64,000 bases of DNA from Zeugodacus cucurbitae (lineage: Eukaryota > Arthropoda > Insecta > Diptera > Tephritidae): NCBI RefSeq assembly GCF_028554725.1, contig NC_071667.1:83738001-83802000 (forward strand), in the 5' to 3' direction. Under the pieces are notes generated by a model. It made no database searches. It was not told the origin of the DNA and saw nothing but the letters and a program-made list of their open reading frames with translations. Positions 22,641-33,798 of the stretch are shown here, piece by piece (the stretch's first letter is position 1; the number at the start of each line of letters is the position of its first letter). The position numbers and the translations under genes are program-made.

Positions 22641-23055
22641 AATAGTAGTATTAGCTCCTATCATAGCACAAAGGTAAACCACTTTGCAGTTGACGCTCTT
22701 ATATTTAACAAGGCGCTCTTTCACCGTATGCAACGCTCTTAAACACGCTAGTACACACTGAAAAATACATAAACAATCCCACAAATACGCAAAAGTGGCA
22801 AAAGAAATTATAAATAAACCATTGCGGCTGTGTGCGGAGAAGGTTTAGCGGAAAGAAGTCGAATAATAAATATTATATCGAAATAAAATAAAAAGTTAGT
22901 TAACAAACTAGAGTTGGGTTCAACGCAAAATATACGCTGTGATACTCTGATAACGCATTAAAATACTATATACATAGTTCGCATTACTATAATGAGTGCC
23001 AGTGCCATGTAGAGGCGTCTTGATATAATGAGGAAAGCGACAACGACAAGTTTTC

Positions 23056-23594
23056 AGTCACCGCTTGGCCATCAGAGTGAACGAACATACGAGGCCGAAA
23101 GGTGTCTAAAATTAAAAAAAAAATCTCTAAAACAACAATTGTGCGCGCAAATATTTTATAAACAAAGTAATCGCTAATACATATTACATATACATACAAA
23201 CGTACATATGTACATAACATTGAGTTGAAGAATAAGCAAGTGAAAAAAGCAAAAGTTACACAAAAACGTTTCCCCTCGCATATTTGGGATTTCTCGCAGA
23301 AAGTATATAAATCTACGTCAATGTGCAAAAAACACCGAAAATATTACGTACAAAATTGAAAGCAAGAAATACACGTGTAACTAAGAACCTTCTTACAGCT
23401 GAAGAAAACTATACAAATATGAAATATACAGCAACAACACAAACTCAACTAAGAGTGTAAACTAAAAATTTGTGTAAGATTCCTTAAAAAAATTGCAAAC
23501 TGTCGAAAATATACGCAGTTTCAACATTTCAACGAATTAATTAAAATCAGCATGCAGCAGTGAAAATACAAAATTTTTCATATGGAAGTGCCTT
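23056..23594 (+). other. candidate 5' untranslated first exon (possibly of ChaC)
   Basis: An initiator match TTTTCAGTCACC at about 23052-23063 is followed by about 540 bases of A-rich, T-poor leader-like sequence. It ends at ATGGAAGTGCCTTTGG|GTAAGTGG, a strong donor. The next same-strand acceptor with leader-like sequence is at 32820, in front of ChaC. Joining them would close the short MEVPLG.. frame quickly, making it another upstream ORF. This is inference from composition and splice motifs; a separate gene cannot be excluded. Confidence 0.35.
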
Positions 23595-25030
23595 TGGGTA
23601 AGTGGAAAGTCTTTGGAAGATAGAAGTCTAATGATTGCAAGAAATAAATATTCAAATAAATAATAGTGTTTCTAAAATGAAAAAAAAACATTTTTCACAT
23701 TTAATCACGAAAAAAAGCGTGTGGTTTTGAAAGTGGTAATGAGTCTTCGCTGCTGGAGCAGCATGTGTCATCAGCAAATTTCGCTGCTCGGTCACTTCTT
23801 GTTGCCAATGTCATGAACACACTCACACTATACAACAAATACAACAAATTGTTGGTGTTGTAATTGTATTTTTTGCACATGCCCACAACCAGTTGTATTT
23901 ACTTTTGTATGTATGTAGTATGTCCACACAACCACTGTTGTAGTTGTCAGTTTTGACATTAGCTCACTGCCACCAATGTCATCAGTGACAACAAACAATG
24001 TTGACGTGAATAAGCCATCAACAAGTGCAGTGGGGAAAAATACACGTTTGCCCTCTCTTCAGCATCAATGCTTATGTTTATAATTACACACACGTGTTTG
24101 TGGCATTTCTCCAACTGTTTTGCATGCTGGGTACACACACATGTGTAATATTTGCATTTCATATATACATAAATGCCGCATGCTGGCAAGTGAGTGAAGA
24201 CGGCAAACCCGAGTAAATCAGTGCAACCCACATGAATGCCATATTAACCTAGATAATCGCGAGTAATCTACATATTTAAGTCAGTAGATGACAAGCAAAA
24301 TTATTATTATTATTATTATTTAATGAACGTTCTTAAATACGTAATAGTTTGCAAGTGCTTTCTGATTTTGTTTTGCTTCAAAAATATTTTTCTAGTAAAA
24401 TCTACTCGTATAACAACTGCAATTATTAGCTACATTCACTTCAAAAGTATAAAATATTTGACTCTGCACATCTTTTCTTCACTTATTTTCCACTCTATAA
24501 TACTTTCCTCTCAATTTATACATATTTAGGTCACAAGTTGTTTACATTTATGCATAGCTATTTTTCGTTGATACAGCAACTTCCCGCAGCGTATAAACAA
24601 CACCCTTGTAATCGAGGAAAACTGCAGTTTGCCGAATGGTATTTTTGGAAAATTTCAAGGTTGCTTTATTTTTAAATTTGGGAAATTGATAATGACGTTT
24701 TTATTGGCGGCTAAGGTGTGAAAACAAGTTATTTCTCATGCATTGCCATGCGTGACGACACATTTATTTCAAATAAAAGTAAATAAATACAAATTTACAG
24801 CTGTTACTTGACTTGGTTTGTTGAACTTGAAAATCTGTCGAACACAAAACGGGTTTCGAATTTATTTATGTTATATTTTTAGTCGTACATAGATACATAC
24901 ATAGCCAGTCAAAATATTTGTTGAGCTGAAATGCTGAAACCTAATACTCTTACAAAAACAACAAAATATATTTTTCTTGTTTTTAACTAAAGATTATTAA
25001 TATACTATAAACCGGCACTATCCCAACCAA

Positions 25031-25677
25031 AACAAGAAAAAACGTTAAATTCGGCTGTGCCGAAGCTAATATACCCTTCGCAGGTGCATTTCTTTTAGTA
25101 ACTATGTGTTTAAGCAAATCTAAAGACGTAAGAAAAAGTAAGCAAAAAAAAGAAAACATTTTACTAATTCTTTTTAGCCGGGTTGTTTGCTAGAAACATT
25201 AATGTTATAAAGCTAACCGATCTGAACAATTTCCTCGGAGATTATATTATTATTACCTTAAGCAGTAATCCATGTCAAATTTCGTGAAGATACCATGTCA
25301 AATGCGAAAATTTTCCATACAAGTTCTTGATTCCGATCGTTCAGTTTGTATGGCAGCTATATGATATAGTGGTCCGATATCAGTCAGTCAGTTCCGACAA
25401 ATGAGCAGTTTCTTGAAGAGAAAATAACATCTGCAAAATTTCAAAACGATATCTTAAAAACTGAAGGACTAGTTCGTATATATACAGACAGGCGGACGGA
25501 CAGACAGACGGACGGACAGACAGACGGACGGACAGACAGACAGACGGGCATGGCTAAATCGACTCAGTTCAACATACCGATCATTTATATATATACTTTA
25601 TAAGGCCTTCGACGCTTCCTTCTGGGTGTTACAAACTTCGTGACAAACATAATATACCCTGTTCAGGGTATAAAAAT
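25031..25677. repeat. dispersed dipteran repeat with GACGGACAGACA array
   Basis: Starts AACAAGAAAAAACGTTAAAT then TCGGCTGTGCCGAAGC. It has a TCCGATCGTTCAGTTTGTAT and GGCAGCTATATGATATAGTG core, a GGAC/AGAC simple repeat at about 25492-25546 and GGCTAAATCGACTCAGTTC. It ends ATACCCTGTTCAGGGTATAA, whose last part is a palindrome. Very common in fly genomes; transposon class not certain, no coding capacity. Confidence 0.6.
25492..25546. repeat. GGAC/AGAC simple repeat inside the dispersed repeat
   Basis: GGCGGACGGACAGACAGACG and on, alternating GGAC and AGAC tetramers. A similar GGAC run lies at 47932-47950. Confidence 0.8.
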
Positions 25678-26854
25678 ATTTGAATAAAATTTATGCGAAA
25701 TTCTCCAAAAATATCTAAACTCCGCACTTCGTTACTATCAAAACTAAATGGAAACATTACTCAAAGCTTGTTTTGTCTAATCTACATATTGAATCACCCA
25801 TTGATATATGCCAAAAGTGTTTCCAAATGATTTTTCGTTGATTTTCATATTGCAAGGATAATTTTTTGATACAAGGGTCCAGCATCCTATAACTATACCT
25901 CAATACACACACAGATACCATCTATCATATCTAAATATACTAATAGACTTTAGCATTGAAAGCATGCCTTTGAAAAACACTTGTTATAATATAGAAATTC
26001 CCACACCTTATTGTTATATTTTTCCACATATTTCATAATAACCACTTGTCTTGCGTCTGTTTAACCTACACGTTTTACTACTTTTGTTTCAAATTCAATG
26101 TTCAAATGTTTACAGTTGTGTCTAGCTTGTTGTAAACTTGTGTACGTAACAAGTACAAATGTCGTTAACAGATAATTTAGCAACTCTCATGAAACTTAAA
26201 TACATACGTATATACATAGGAGTATGTATTTGTTATGGAATCGTTTATTCAAGCCAAGCTTTAATTTTCGCTAGTGAAAAAAATTATTTCATCAGTCCCA
26301 TTAGCTGAGCCATAAATGCTTTATACTTAGATTGGAAGAGGCTTGGCAGAAGCTGTTTTGCATATTAACGAGTTTGTTTCTCCGTGTCTCCTTTTTTGCA
26401 AACATTAGAATACTTTCATAATAGATAAATTCATTTGAGAATCGTTAAATAGCTTTTATCTGTTGATGGAATTTTTATTTTTGAATTATTTTGCATTTAT
26501 TTATGCGCAGTATACAGTTAAAAAAAACTAGCAATTTAATATTTTTTCTTTTCTTTAAACACTATACAACCTAGTGTATTGACAGTGCACACTTGCCTAA
26601 TTTCACTTAATTATTTTGCTCGCCATACATTGGCTCTTAGGGGAGGTACAAATGATTTGACTGAGACCCTTCCTTCCCTATATTACTTCCTCGAGAATAA
26701 AATGTTCAACAAATTGTGTGTTTTTACGCTTTCGGTAGTAAATTAATGAATTAGCGATGATATTCAATTTGATAATATAATTACTAGGGGTAAATAATAA
26801 CTTTACAGGTATTTCAATTATTCACTAAAAAAATCCCTAACAAATATTATATTA

Positions 26855-27107
26855 GGTCTACAACTTTGCTTCCGCCGTTTTCCAATAGATGTATCTAGGG
26901 TCAAGCACTGGTCGATTAAATCGATTAAATCGTTTTATATCGATCTTGGAGATTTGTGCCAACATTAACCCAACAAAATATTTGTAGAGATCTGTTTTCT
27001 TCTTTAATTCCAAGAAAAGTGCGGCTGAGGTTCATCAACATTTGTAACCGTTTTTATACAAAAAAAGCCTTAAATTTACAAAAAAAAAACGACGGAAGCA
27101 AAGTTGT
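26855..27107. mobile_element. mariner-like family B, internally deleted
   Basis: Left end TA|GGTCTACAACTTTGCTTCC. Right end CGACGGAAGCAAAGTTGT is the inverted form, with its last bases lost. The interior keeps CATTAACCCAACAAAATATT and AGCCTTAAATTTACA but has lost the transposase tail. Confidence 0.7.
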
Positions 27108-28390
27108 GTGTTCAACAAAATTTGTCCACACTCTCATATAACCAACATTGAATTGATAATGTCGATAGCCAATTTCCTTAATGCTTATGAATTTTAGTTT
27201 ACAAAAGTCAGTAAATATTTGTCAAACGCTTGGCTTTTAGAGCGTGGAGAAATGATAATATTTACGAAGGCATTACCTAATGAATTTTACCTTGTCGTTC
27301 TGCACTTTGAGTAATTCGCAACGGGTGCTCACGAAAGTCGAGTTAAACACTTGAGTGAAGTTAAATAGTCTACTATGTCTGAATAAATAGAATGGGTAGA
27401 ATGGGACCTAATAGAAAAGAAATAGTTTACTTTAGTAGAAAATTAGAGATTACTACAACTTTGTTTGAGTTCCTTTGACAGAAAAATACATTGGCTAGTG
27501 ACTTCATGAAAGATTACTTTGAACGTTTGGCAATTCGTTGTGTTTTAGACATTCTGTCGCAAACGTGCCTCTAACAACCACACCCATTTAATAAAGCAAT
27601 TGAGTTATTAACCAACTTTAAGCCCTTCAAACAAGTGCAGTAGGCAGTTTCTCAGTACATATTAGCACATTTGAATTCTGTTTTGACAGACAGCCTAGCT
27701 TGCAAAGTAAGCTCGCCTACGATCAGTACTTTTAGTTTCAGTTTCACTGTACAAAATAACAACAACAAATAGAAGTGTCGACTCTAAATTAGGTATGTAA
27801 ATTATCAGCGGCGATCGGCGCCCTGTACACAATTTATTAGACAATAACATTTAATTTGAACATTAAAAAACTGAAAGTAAACAAAACATTCTAACACCGA
27901 CAAGTTCTCTCTTTCTTATCGCAAAAATTCGCACCGAAGCTGCTTACATACACACAAAGATGTCTACCTACATATGTACATATGTAAGTTTTGTCTACAC
28001 AAATCGAAGTGTTTGCATACTCGTACATACATATAAACACACATCGATATATATATATATTTATTGTAGGTTTGTATGCTTGTGCATTTCTATTTACTAT
28101 TCGTCTTGATTGCGAGCTACCGAACTGACTCTGACGTGGGCCAAATGAAAATAAAATTGTTTGTGTTAATAATTAGGCGGCATTTTTGCACTTTGTATGT
28201 AAATATATTTGTTTAATAAGTTAACTTTTATCACTTATCTTAGTTATGTATGTATATACATATGTATGTGCAAAACTGATTTTTAATTTTTATAATGTCC
28301 TATTTCTGTTAATTTGATTAGTCTTGACCGGCCTTCACTTCATTAACCGCCAAATATACCTACTCTACATGCTTATGTACATATGTATGT

Positions 28391-28578
28391 GCGTGTGTTA
28401 AAAGTTAGTTTCTGCGATTAAATTAAACACATGTTTTAAAGCAAAAGCATTGATTACAATTTACGGTGCTAAGTGTCTAGAAATGCGTGTGTTAAAATTT
28501 AGTTTCTGCGATTAAATTAAACACATCTTTTAAAGCAAAAGCATTGATTACAATTTACGGTGCTAAGTGTCTAGGAAT
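28391..28578. repeat. tandem duplication, two 94-bp units
   Basis: Unit 1 (28391-28484) and unit 2 (28485-28578) both begin GCGTGTGTTAAAA and end AAGTGTCTAG(A/G)AAT. They differ at only about three positions, so the duplication is recent. Confidence 0.9.
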
Positions 28579-30337
28579 ACATTTCTGCTAGTGGCATACT
28601 TATCTAAGTCAAATTTTGATTTATTTACTCTTGTGTATAATGTTAGGTACACGCATAACCTAAATTTTGGTGTGAATTCGCGATATCTACCTGCGGTTCA
28701 TTTATTTGTGCAAACCCTATGTAGATATTTGTGTGTGTGTGTGTATTTTTCAACTTTCCATTATAAATATTTTCTAAATGCGCGCATAACACCCACATTT
28801 TTTTCGCCAACTATCGCAAACGCACGCACACATTAGGGTTGTACTTATATGATTTTTTATTTTTCTTAATTTTTTAAAATTAATGCTTTGAAAATGGTTT
28901 TCTTTTTTGGACATGGTAAACTATATTTAATAGAGATCTTTGAACTTGGAACACGTGAATGTAATGCCAAGCGGAACATATTTTTTAGAAAATCATTTTT
29001 TTATTTTTTTTTCAATTCAAAAACTTAATAGCGGCATTTCGAAAACATAACACCCGCTGACAGAACTTATAATAAGAATATACATTTAGGTATGTCTATC
29101 TGTACAAGATCCCCATCAGTCACATGTGGCTAGAGCGTGACGATAATGCCAATACATACACACACACAGAAGACACACCTAAATGTCTATGTATGTATGT
29201 ATGTTTGTATATTTGCTTGAGAAATAATAATATTATTAGCAAATAAAAATTAAACATTGTTTAGCTGCCCATTTGAGGTGTACAAACAATCAGCTGTGTG
29301 TGTCCGTATGTATGTACATCGACCACATCACGTAATGTGATAATCAAGAAAAGTACGAAAACACAGGAACAGCGACATAAATTTCAACGCTAAGTAAAAA
29401 GTATTGTATTTGTAGTGCTTAGAGTGGCGAGCCATATAGTTGAATGCATTTTATGAGGAGATTTCAAATTCGCCATTAGACTGATAGCAGCTGATACGCA
29501 TATGGTATATACGAGTATGAGGTAGTAGAGGTAATTGACTGATAGAATAATTTGAAGATTGTTGAAGATAGATGAAAATGGTAAAATGATAGGGTGTGAA
29601 AATTGAATCCCGCGATTATGTTCGCTTGCGTGCGAAATAGTAAAACGAAAACGCTTAACGAATTAAGCTAATTTGCGGCAGACAAGTGTTGGATTGTTCG
29701 AAGCACCGCTAAATTGTGCCGCTGCCTGTTGCTGGTGAATTTGCACGAGATAATTTTCAATTTGCGTATTTGTGAGCACTAATAGGCGACGCGTTGAGAA
29801 TGTGCTATTAGCTAATGAATTATATTATTATGTAAATGTTTCATGTGCGCAAAAATAATACAAATCACTCGTCGTAGTCCCTAATTTCGCAAAGGCAAGT
29901 GCGCATTTTTGCATTTTTGCTTATGTTAATAATATTAACAATAACAGGTTTTCATTGGATTATATAATATGCCAACATTGTTTACATTTGCTGGCACAAG
30001 CCGCATTCCAACATTTTTATTTGCACAGTTATTATTTTAACATTAGCGAATATTTTATCTGTTCTTACATAAAAATTCAGTATCAAGGCAACATAAGGTC
30101 ATTGTCTCTTTCGCAACGAAAGCGAAATTGAAAACAAAATAGAGATGTACATGTACTGCATAAATACATACATATGTGAGTATGGAAATTTATCAGTGAT
30201 GGAACTTTAAATTCTTTATTCTGATATCTGCTCACTTTGAATGGCTTTTAATATTTCTTTGGAATCTTTTCTTTCACCGAACCGGGTATCACAAGTTGTT
30301 TGAACACAAAAATGTGAAGAACTGTTCAAAAAAATAT

Positions 30338-30530
30338 ACGTGGTGTGTTCAAAAAATAACGGGAATTTTCATTTTTGAATAAATTATTGATTAATTCTCC
30401 ACGTTAATGTTTTTTCGCCTTTAAAATAGTCCACATCCGATATTATGCACTTATGGCAGCGCTTCTTCCAAACGTCGAAACATTTCTCAAACTCAATTTT
30501 TGGGATACTCGTTCTCAGTATTTCCAAACA
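30338..30530. mobile_element. mariner-like family A fragment with transposase tail
   Basis: Left end ACGTGGTGTGTTC then AAAAAATAACGGGAATTTTC. On the minus strand it reads FEKCFDVWKKRCHKCIISD then VDYFKGE, the C-terminal end typical of this Tc1/mariner-type transposase. The other end is missing. Confidence 0.7.
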
Positions 30531-31191
30531 TTTGCATTGGAAACATTTATGAACCTTTGCCACCGATTTAAAAAATGTTGAGTCAAACAAATTGATAAAA
30601 TACATACATACATTCAAAATTATAATTTCATCAACTATCAATTGTAGGTATTTGATTTTGTAAATAAAATATTGACAAACATCACAGAATCATATATACA
30701 TACATGACAGATAAATATTTTCTAGTTAAAAATACCGACTTCTGTAAATTAATTTTGTGTATATTTCGTCGTCTAAAATTCATTTAAAGTTCGCACACTG
30801 ATGCGGCCTGTATATTCACATTTGTGTACATATGGCAATATGTGTTCGGCTATATTTTTTTGTTTCAGAACTCTTATACGCATTTATGCGTTATAAAATT
30901 TCCACAGCTTTTTTGCGCAACCAAATCGTAGTTCGAATATATCTACATATATACATTTATTTATGTATGTATCGGTACCTAGTTATGTGTGAATTACTTG
31001 TATATTTTATTAAATTAGGCCAAACGTTTTCATGTTTTTTAACACACCGTCCTCTGACAAATATTTCAACTTTTTATGATCATGCGTACAGTGGTGTTTG
31101 AAGAAAGTGCACAGACCTCACACAAACAGAAGCTGAATTAACACAAGCAACAGCAGAAATAGACAAAAAAACAACAAATATTTATTTATTA

Positions 31192-31517
31192 GGTCTACAA
31201 CTTTACTTCCGCCGTTTTCCAATAGATGTCTCGAGAGTCAAGCACTGGTCGATTAAATCGATTAAATCGTTTTATATCGATCTTGGACATTTGTGTCAAC
31301 ATTAACCCAACAAAATATTTGTGGAGATCTGTTTGCATCCCAAACTTATTCTCAACTGTCAAAATGTCACTTTTTGACTTTTGCACGGAATACGCATGCT
31401 GCCAGAAAGATGGTCAAAAGTAGTAGCGACGGCCAATATTTTGAATAACATTTTTGTAACCGTTTGTATAAAAGCCTTAAATTTACAGAAAAGACGGCGG
31501 AAGCAAAGTTGTAGACC
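31192..31517 (+). mobile_element. mariner-like family B, 326-bp deletion derivative with TA target duplication
   Basis: Perfect TA|GGTCTACAAC...GTTGTAGACC|TA frame, with inverted ends extending through CTTCCGCCGTTTTCC against GGCGGAAGCAAAG. The plus strand keeps HGIRMLPERWSKVVA, the end of a mellifera/irritans-type mariner transposase. Nearly the whole catalytic domain is deleted. Confidence 0.8.
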
Positions 31518-31599
31518 TATTAGTAAAATAACCAACAACAACAATTTGAGTTTTACATTCACATAAATCCCGAAACTTTTGGAAATTCTAAATATTAAT

Positions 31600-31765
31600 T
31601 TCAAAAAAAAAATATGATTATTTTATTGCTAAGACACTTTTTTAAATTTTATTTACATTTTTTTATTTAAACATTTTATTTTAAAATTTTTATATATTAA
31701 ATATTTCATAATTAAAAGTTTTTTAAATAAACAAATTTATGAATTTAATTTTTAAAATCTTTGAA
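31600..31765. repeat. AT-rich low-complexity block
   Basis: Almost only A and T (TTTTATTTAAACATTTTATT and similar). No element ends seen. Confidence 0.5.
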
Positions 31766-32820
31766 TTTATCATATTCAAACTAATGCGATAACCACGCCC
31801 ACTTTTCTTAAATATTGTCTAACTAAAGTGACAGTTGAGTGAAATCATACCCGCACTATTCTAACTGTATTTACTCGCTGCTGTCTGGCCTTACCTCAAA
31901 TTGTGATTTGTTTAATGATAAGAAATTATGAATATTTTTCAATTTACTTTTCTTATCTTCTCATTTTTTAAAAGTGTGCCAATTCTTTGCGCATTTATGT
32001 GAATTTGGGAGACATACCTACATACATAAATAGCATACATACATTTAAAGTTGTTTTACGATTTGCGCACGCGAAAACATAGCCAAAAATTCCGTGTGTA
32101 CGGCGAAAAAAATAATAAAATTTTAAAGAAAAAAACTAATAAAATGCTTTCGTTTATTTTCAAATTCAACTGTCGCGCACGAGCTAATCTATAGAAACAC
32201 TAAACAAGCTTACATACATACACGCATATTTTATATACATACATATAGTATATGTGAGTGTATGTATGTGATAAAAATGTAAATATACATAGCGATATCT
32301 ATAAAATGGTAAATATTTAGAGTGACTTTTAGTTAATTTGCATGTCTGCTTTGCTAAGTTCGGAAGGCTTTTTGGGACTACAAAACTAATATTTGCATTG
32401 TTTAACTTAAAAACTTGGAAGTTTGTGGTATTTCCAGTCTGCGGCTACTGTACACAGAACTAGAGTGCGTATACAACTCATAACTCTTATAAAAAGTCGT
32501 ATATCCCAGGAGTGGGTGGTCTAATTATTATACATTTTGTTTTTGTAACTTGACAATAACAAAATAACAGAAATGAAAGCGCCACTTTTAATTGTTGATC
32601 ATATCTAAAATGTTTATGAAGTCAATAAAAGGACCGGCCTCCAGTTTGCCAAGTTTTATGAACTCGATTTTAATTTTTTATTATCAAGATACACTTTCCA
32701 ACACCTTGAAATTCACCATAAAATTCAAAATTTGTGAAAACGAGTTTTGAAAGTTAGAAATAAAATTGAAAAAAATTCATTAAATTTCTGTTAACATTTC
32801 ACTTTTCCTTTAAATTGCAG

Positions 32821-33441
32821 CAAAACGTCTAAAATCGCCTAATTCATAGATGATGTAAGCAGCCGCAAGAGATCTACACATTTCGGATAAGCTAAATTAA
32901 AAAAAAAAGAAAAAAATTATAAAAAGCTCAAAAAGTGAGAATCGTCCCAAAACCCCAAAAAAATGTTAAATATTTAAGAAATCTCAACTGTAACTCCAAG
33001 CAAATGATGAGCTAAAAAAACTAACTGCATTCTCGCACAGCTCATCATCGAAAGCCGCCAGCAAGCAAGCAGACACACAAAGAAACCCAAATAAAGTTCA
33101 GTCAAAACCATCGATGTCTAGCGAGCAACCACAAGGATTAGCACAACAACAAAATCAAAGTGTTGAAAAGATACGCGGCTTAAACGAAGCTTGGAGCGAA
33201 AACAACAAAGAACACACACCTTATTGTCAAAATCTCACAAAAAAGAGCATTATTCATACCCCGGAACAACGAAGTGTTCAGCTAGTATTAATTGAATAAA
33301 AAAGCGAGAACAGTTGATACCAGCACTTATCTAACGGTGCACAAGTGATACTTCCGGCAGTATCAACAGTTAACATTTGCGGTTAACGCTAACGTCTCTA
33401 GTCGTCACTATCAAATTATACTCACGCTTTACACACCAAAG
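32821..33441 (+). promoter_or_regulatory. ChaC 5' leader exon portion with several upstream ORFs
   Basis: Begins after a good acceptor (CCTTTAAATTGCAG at 32820). Four upstream ORFs precede the main start: ATG ATG TAA at 32850, ATG TTA AAT ATT TAA at 32963, ATG ATG AGC TAA at 33004, and a 61-codon frame at 33114-33299. All terminate before the ChaC ATG at 33442. Such leaders commonly reduce basal translation and allow stress-dependent initiation; that role here is inference. Confidence 0.55.
33114..33299 (+). CDS. upstream ORF (61 codons) in the ChaC leader
   Basis: Starts ATGTCTAGCGAGCAACC (MSSEQPQGLAQQQNQSVEKI...) and ends in TAA 142 bases before the ChaC start. There is no known domain; it is Gln/Asn/Ser-rich like much fly leader sequence. 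The encoded peptide may not matter. Its position suggests a translational control role. Confidence 0.3.
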   Translation: MSSEQPQGLAQQQNQSVEKIRGLNEAWSENNKEHTPYCQNLTKKSIIHTPEQRSVQLVLIE

Positions 33442-33798
33442 ATGGCATACAATCATAGAGATCTATACAACAACAACAATCCCAACAACAATGACAATCT
33501 AAATGACAATCCAGCTGCACGCGGTGCACCAGAATACTTTGAAAACCTCTTCTTGAATGGCAACTTCGCAGCCAACGTTGATGAGGAGATGCTGGATGCA
33601 GCGGCGGCGGTGGCACTAGCAGAGCGCAACAACGTAGCGGAGCATGCCAATTATGAGCCGTCATGTTGGGTCTTTGGCTATGGTTCGCTCTGCTGGTATC
33701 CCGGCTTCGAGTATTCCAAATGCATAACGGGATATATAAAAGGTTTCGTGAGACGCTTCTGGCAGGGCAACACCACGCATCGAGGCACTGATGAGAAG
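33442..33798 (+). CDS. ChaC: ChaC coding exon 1
   Basis: 119 codons from MAYNHRDLYNNN to ..THRGTDEK, followed by a GTGAGT donor. The start is preceded by CAAAG, a reasonable fly context. The ATG heads the frame that runs unbroken into GYGSL. Confidence 0.93.

Larger units (their letters stand above)
23595..32820 (+). other. long gene-free stretch, possible ChaC leader intron
   Basis: 9.2 kb with no recognisable coding exon. It holds the repeat at 25031-25677, mariner-like family B (26855 and 31192) and A (30338) copies, a 94-bp tandem duplication (28391-28578), a TTA run near 24300-24321 and many CATA/TATG microsatellites. Confidence 0.45.
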
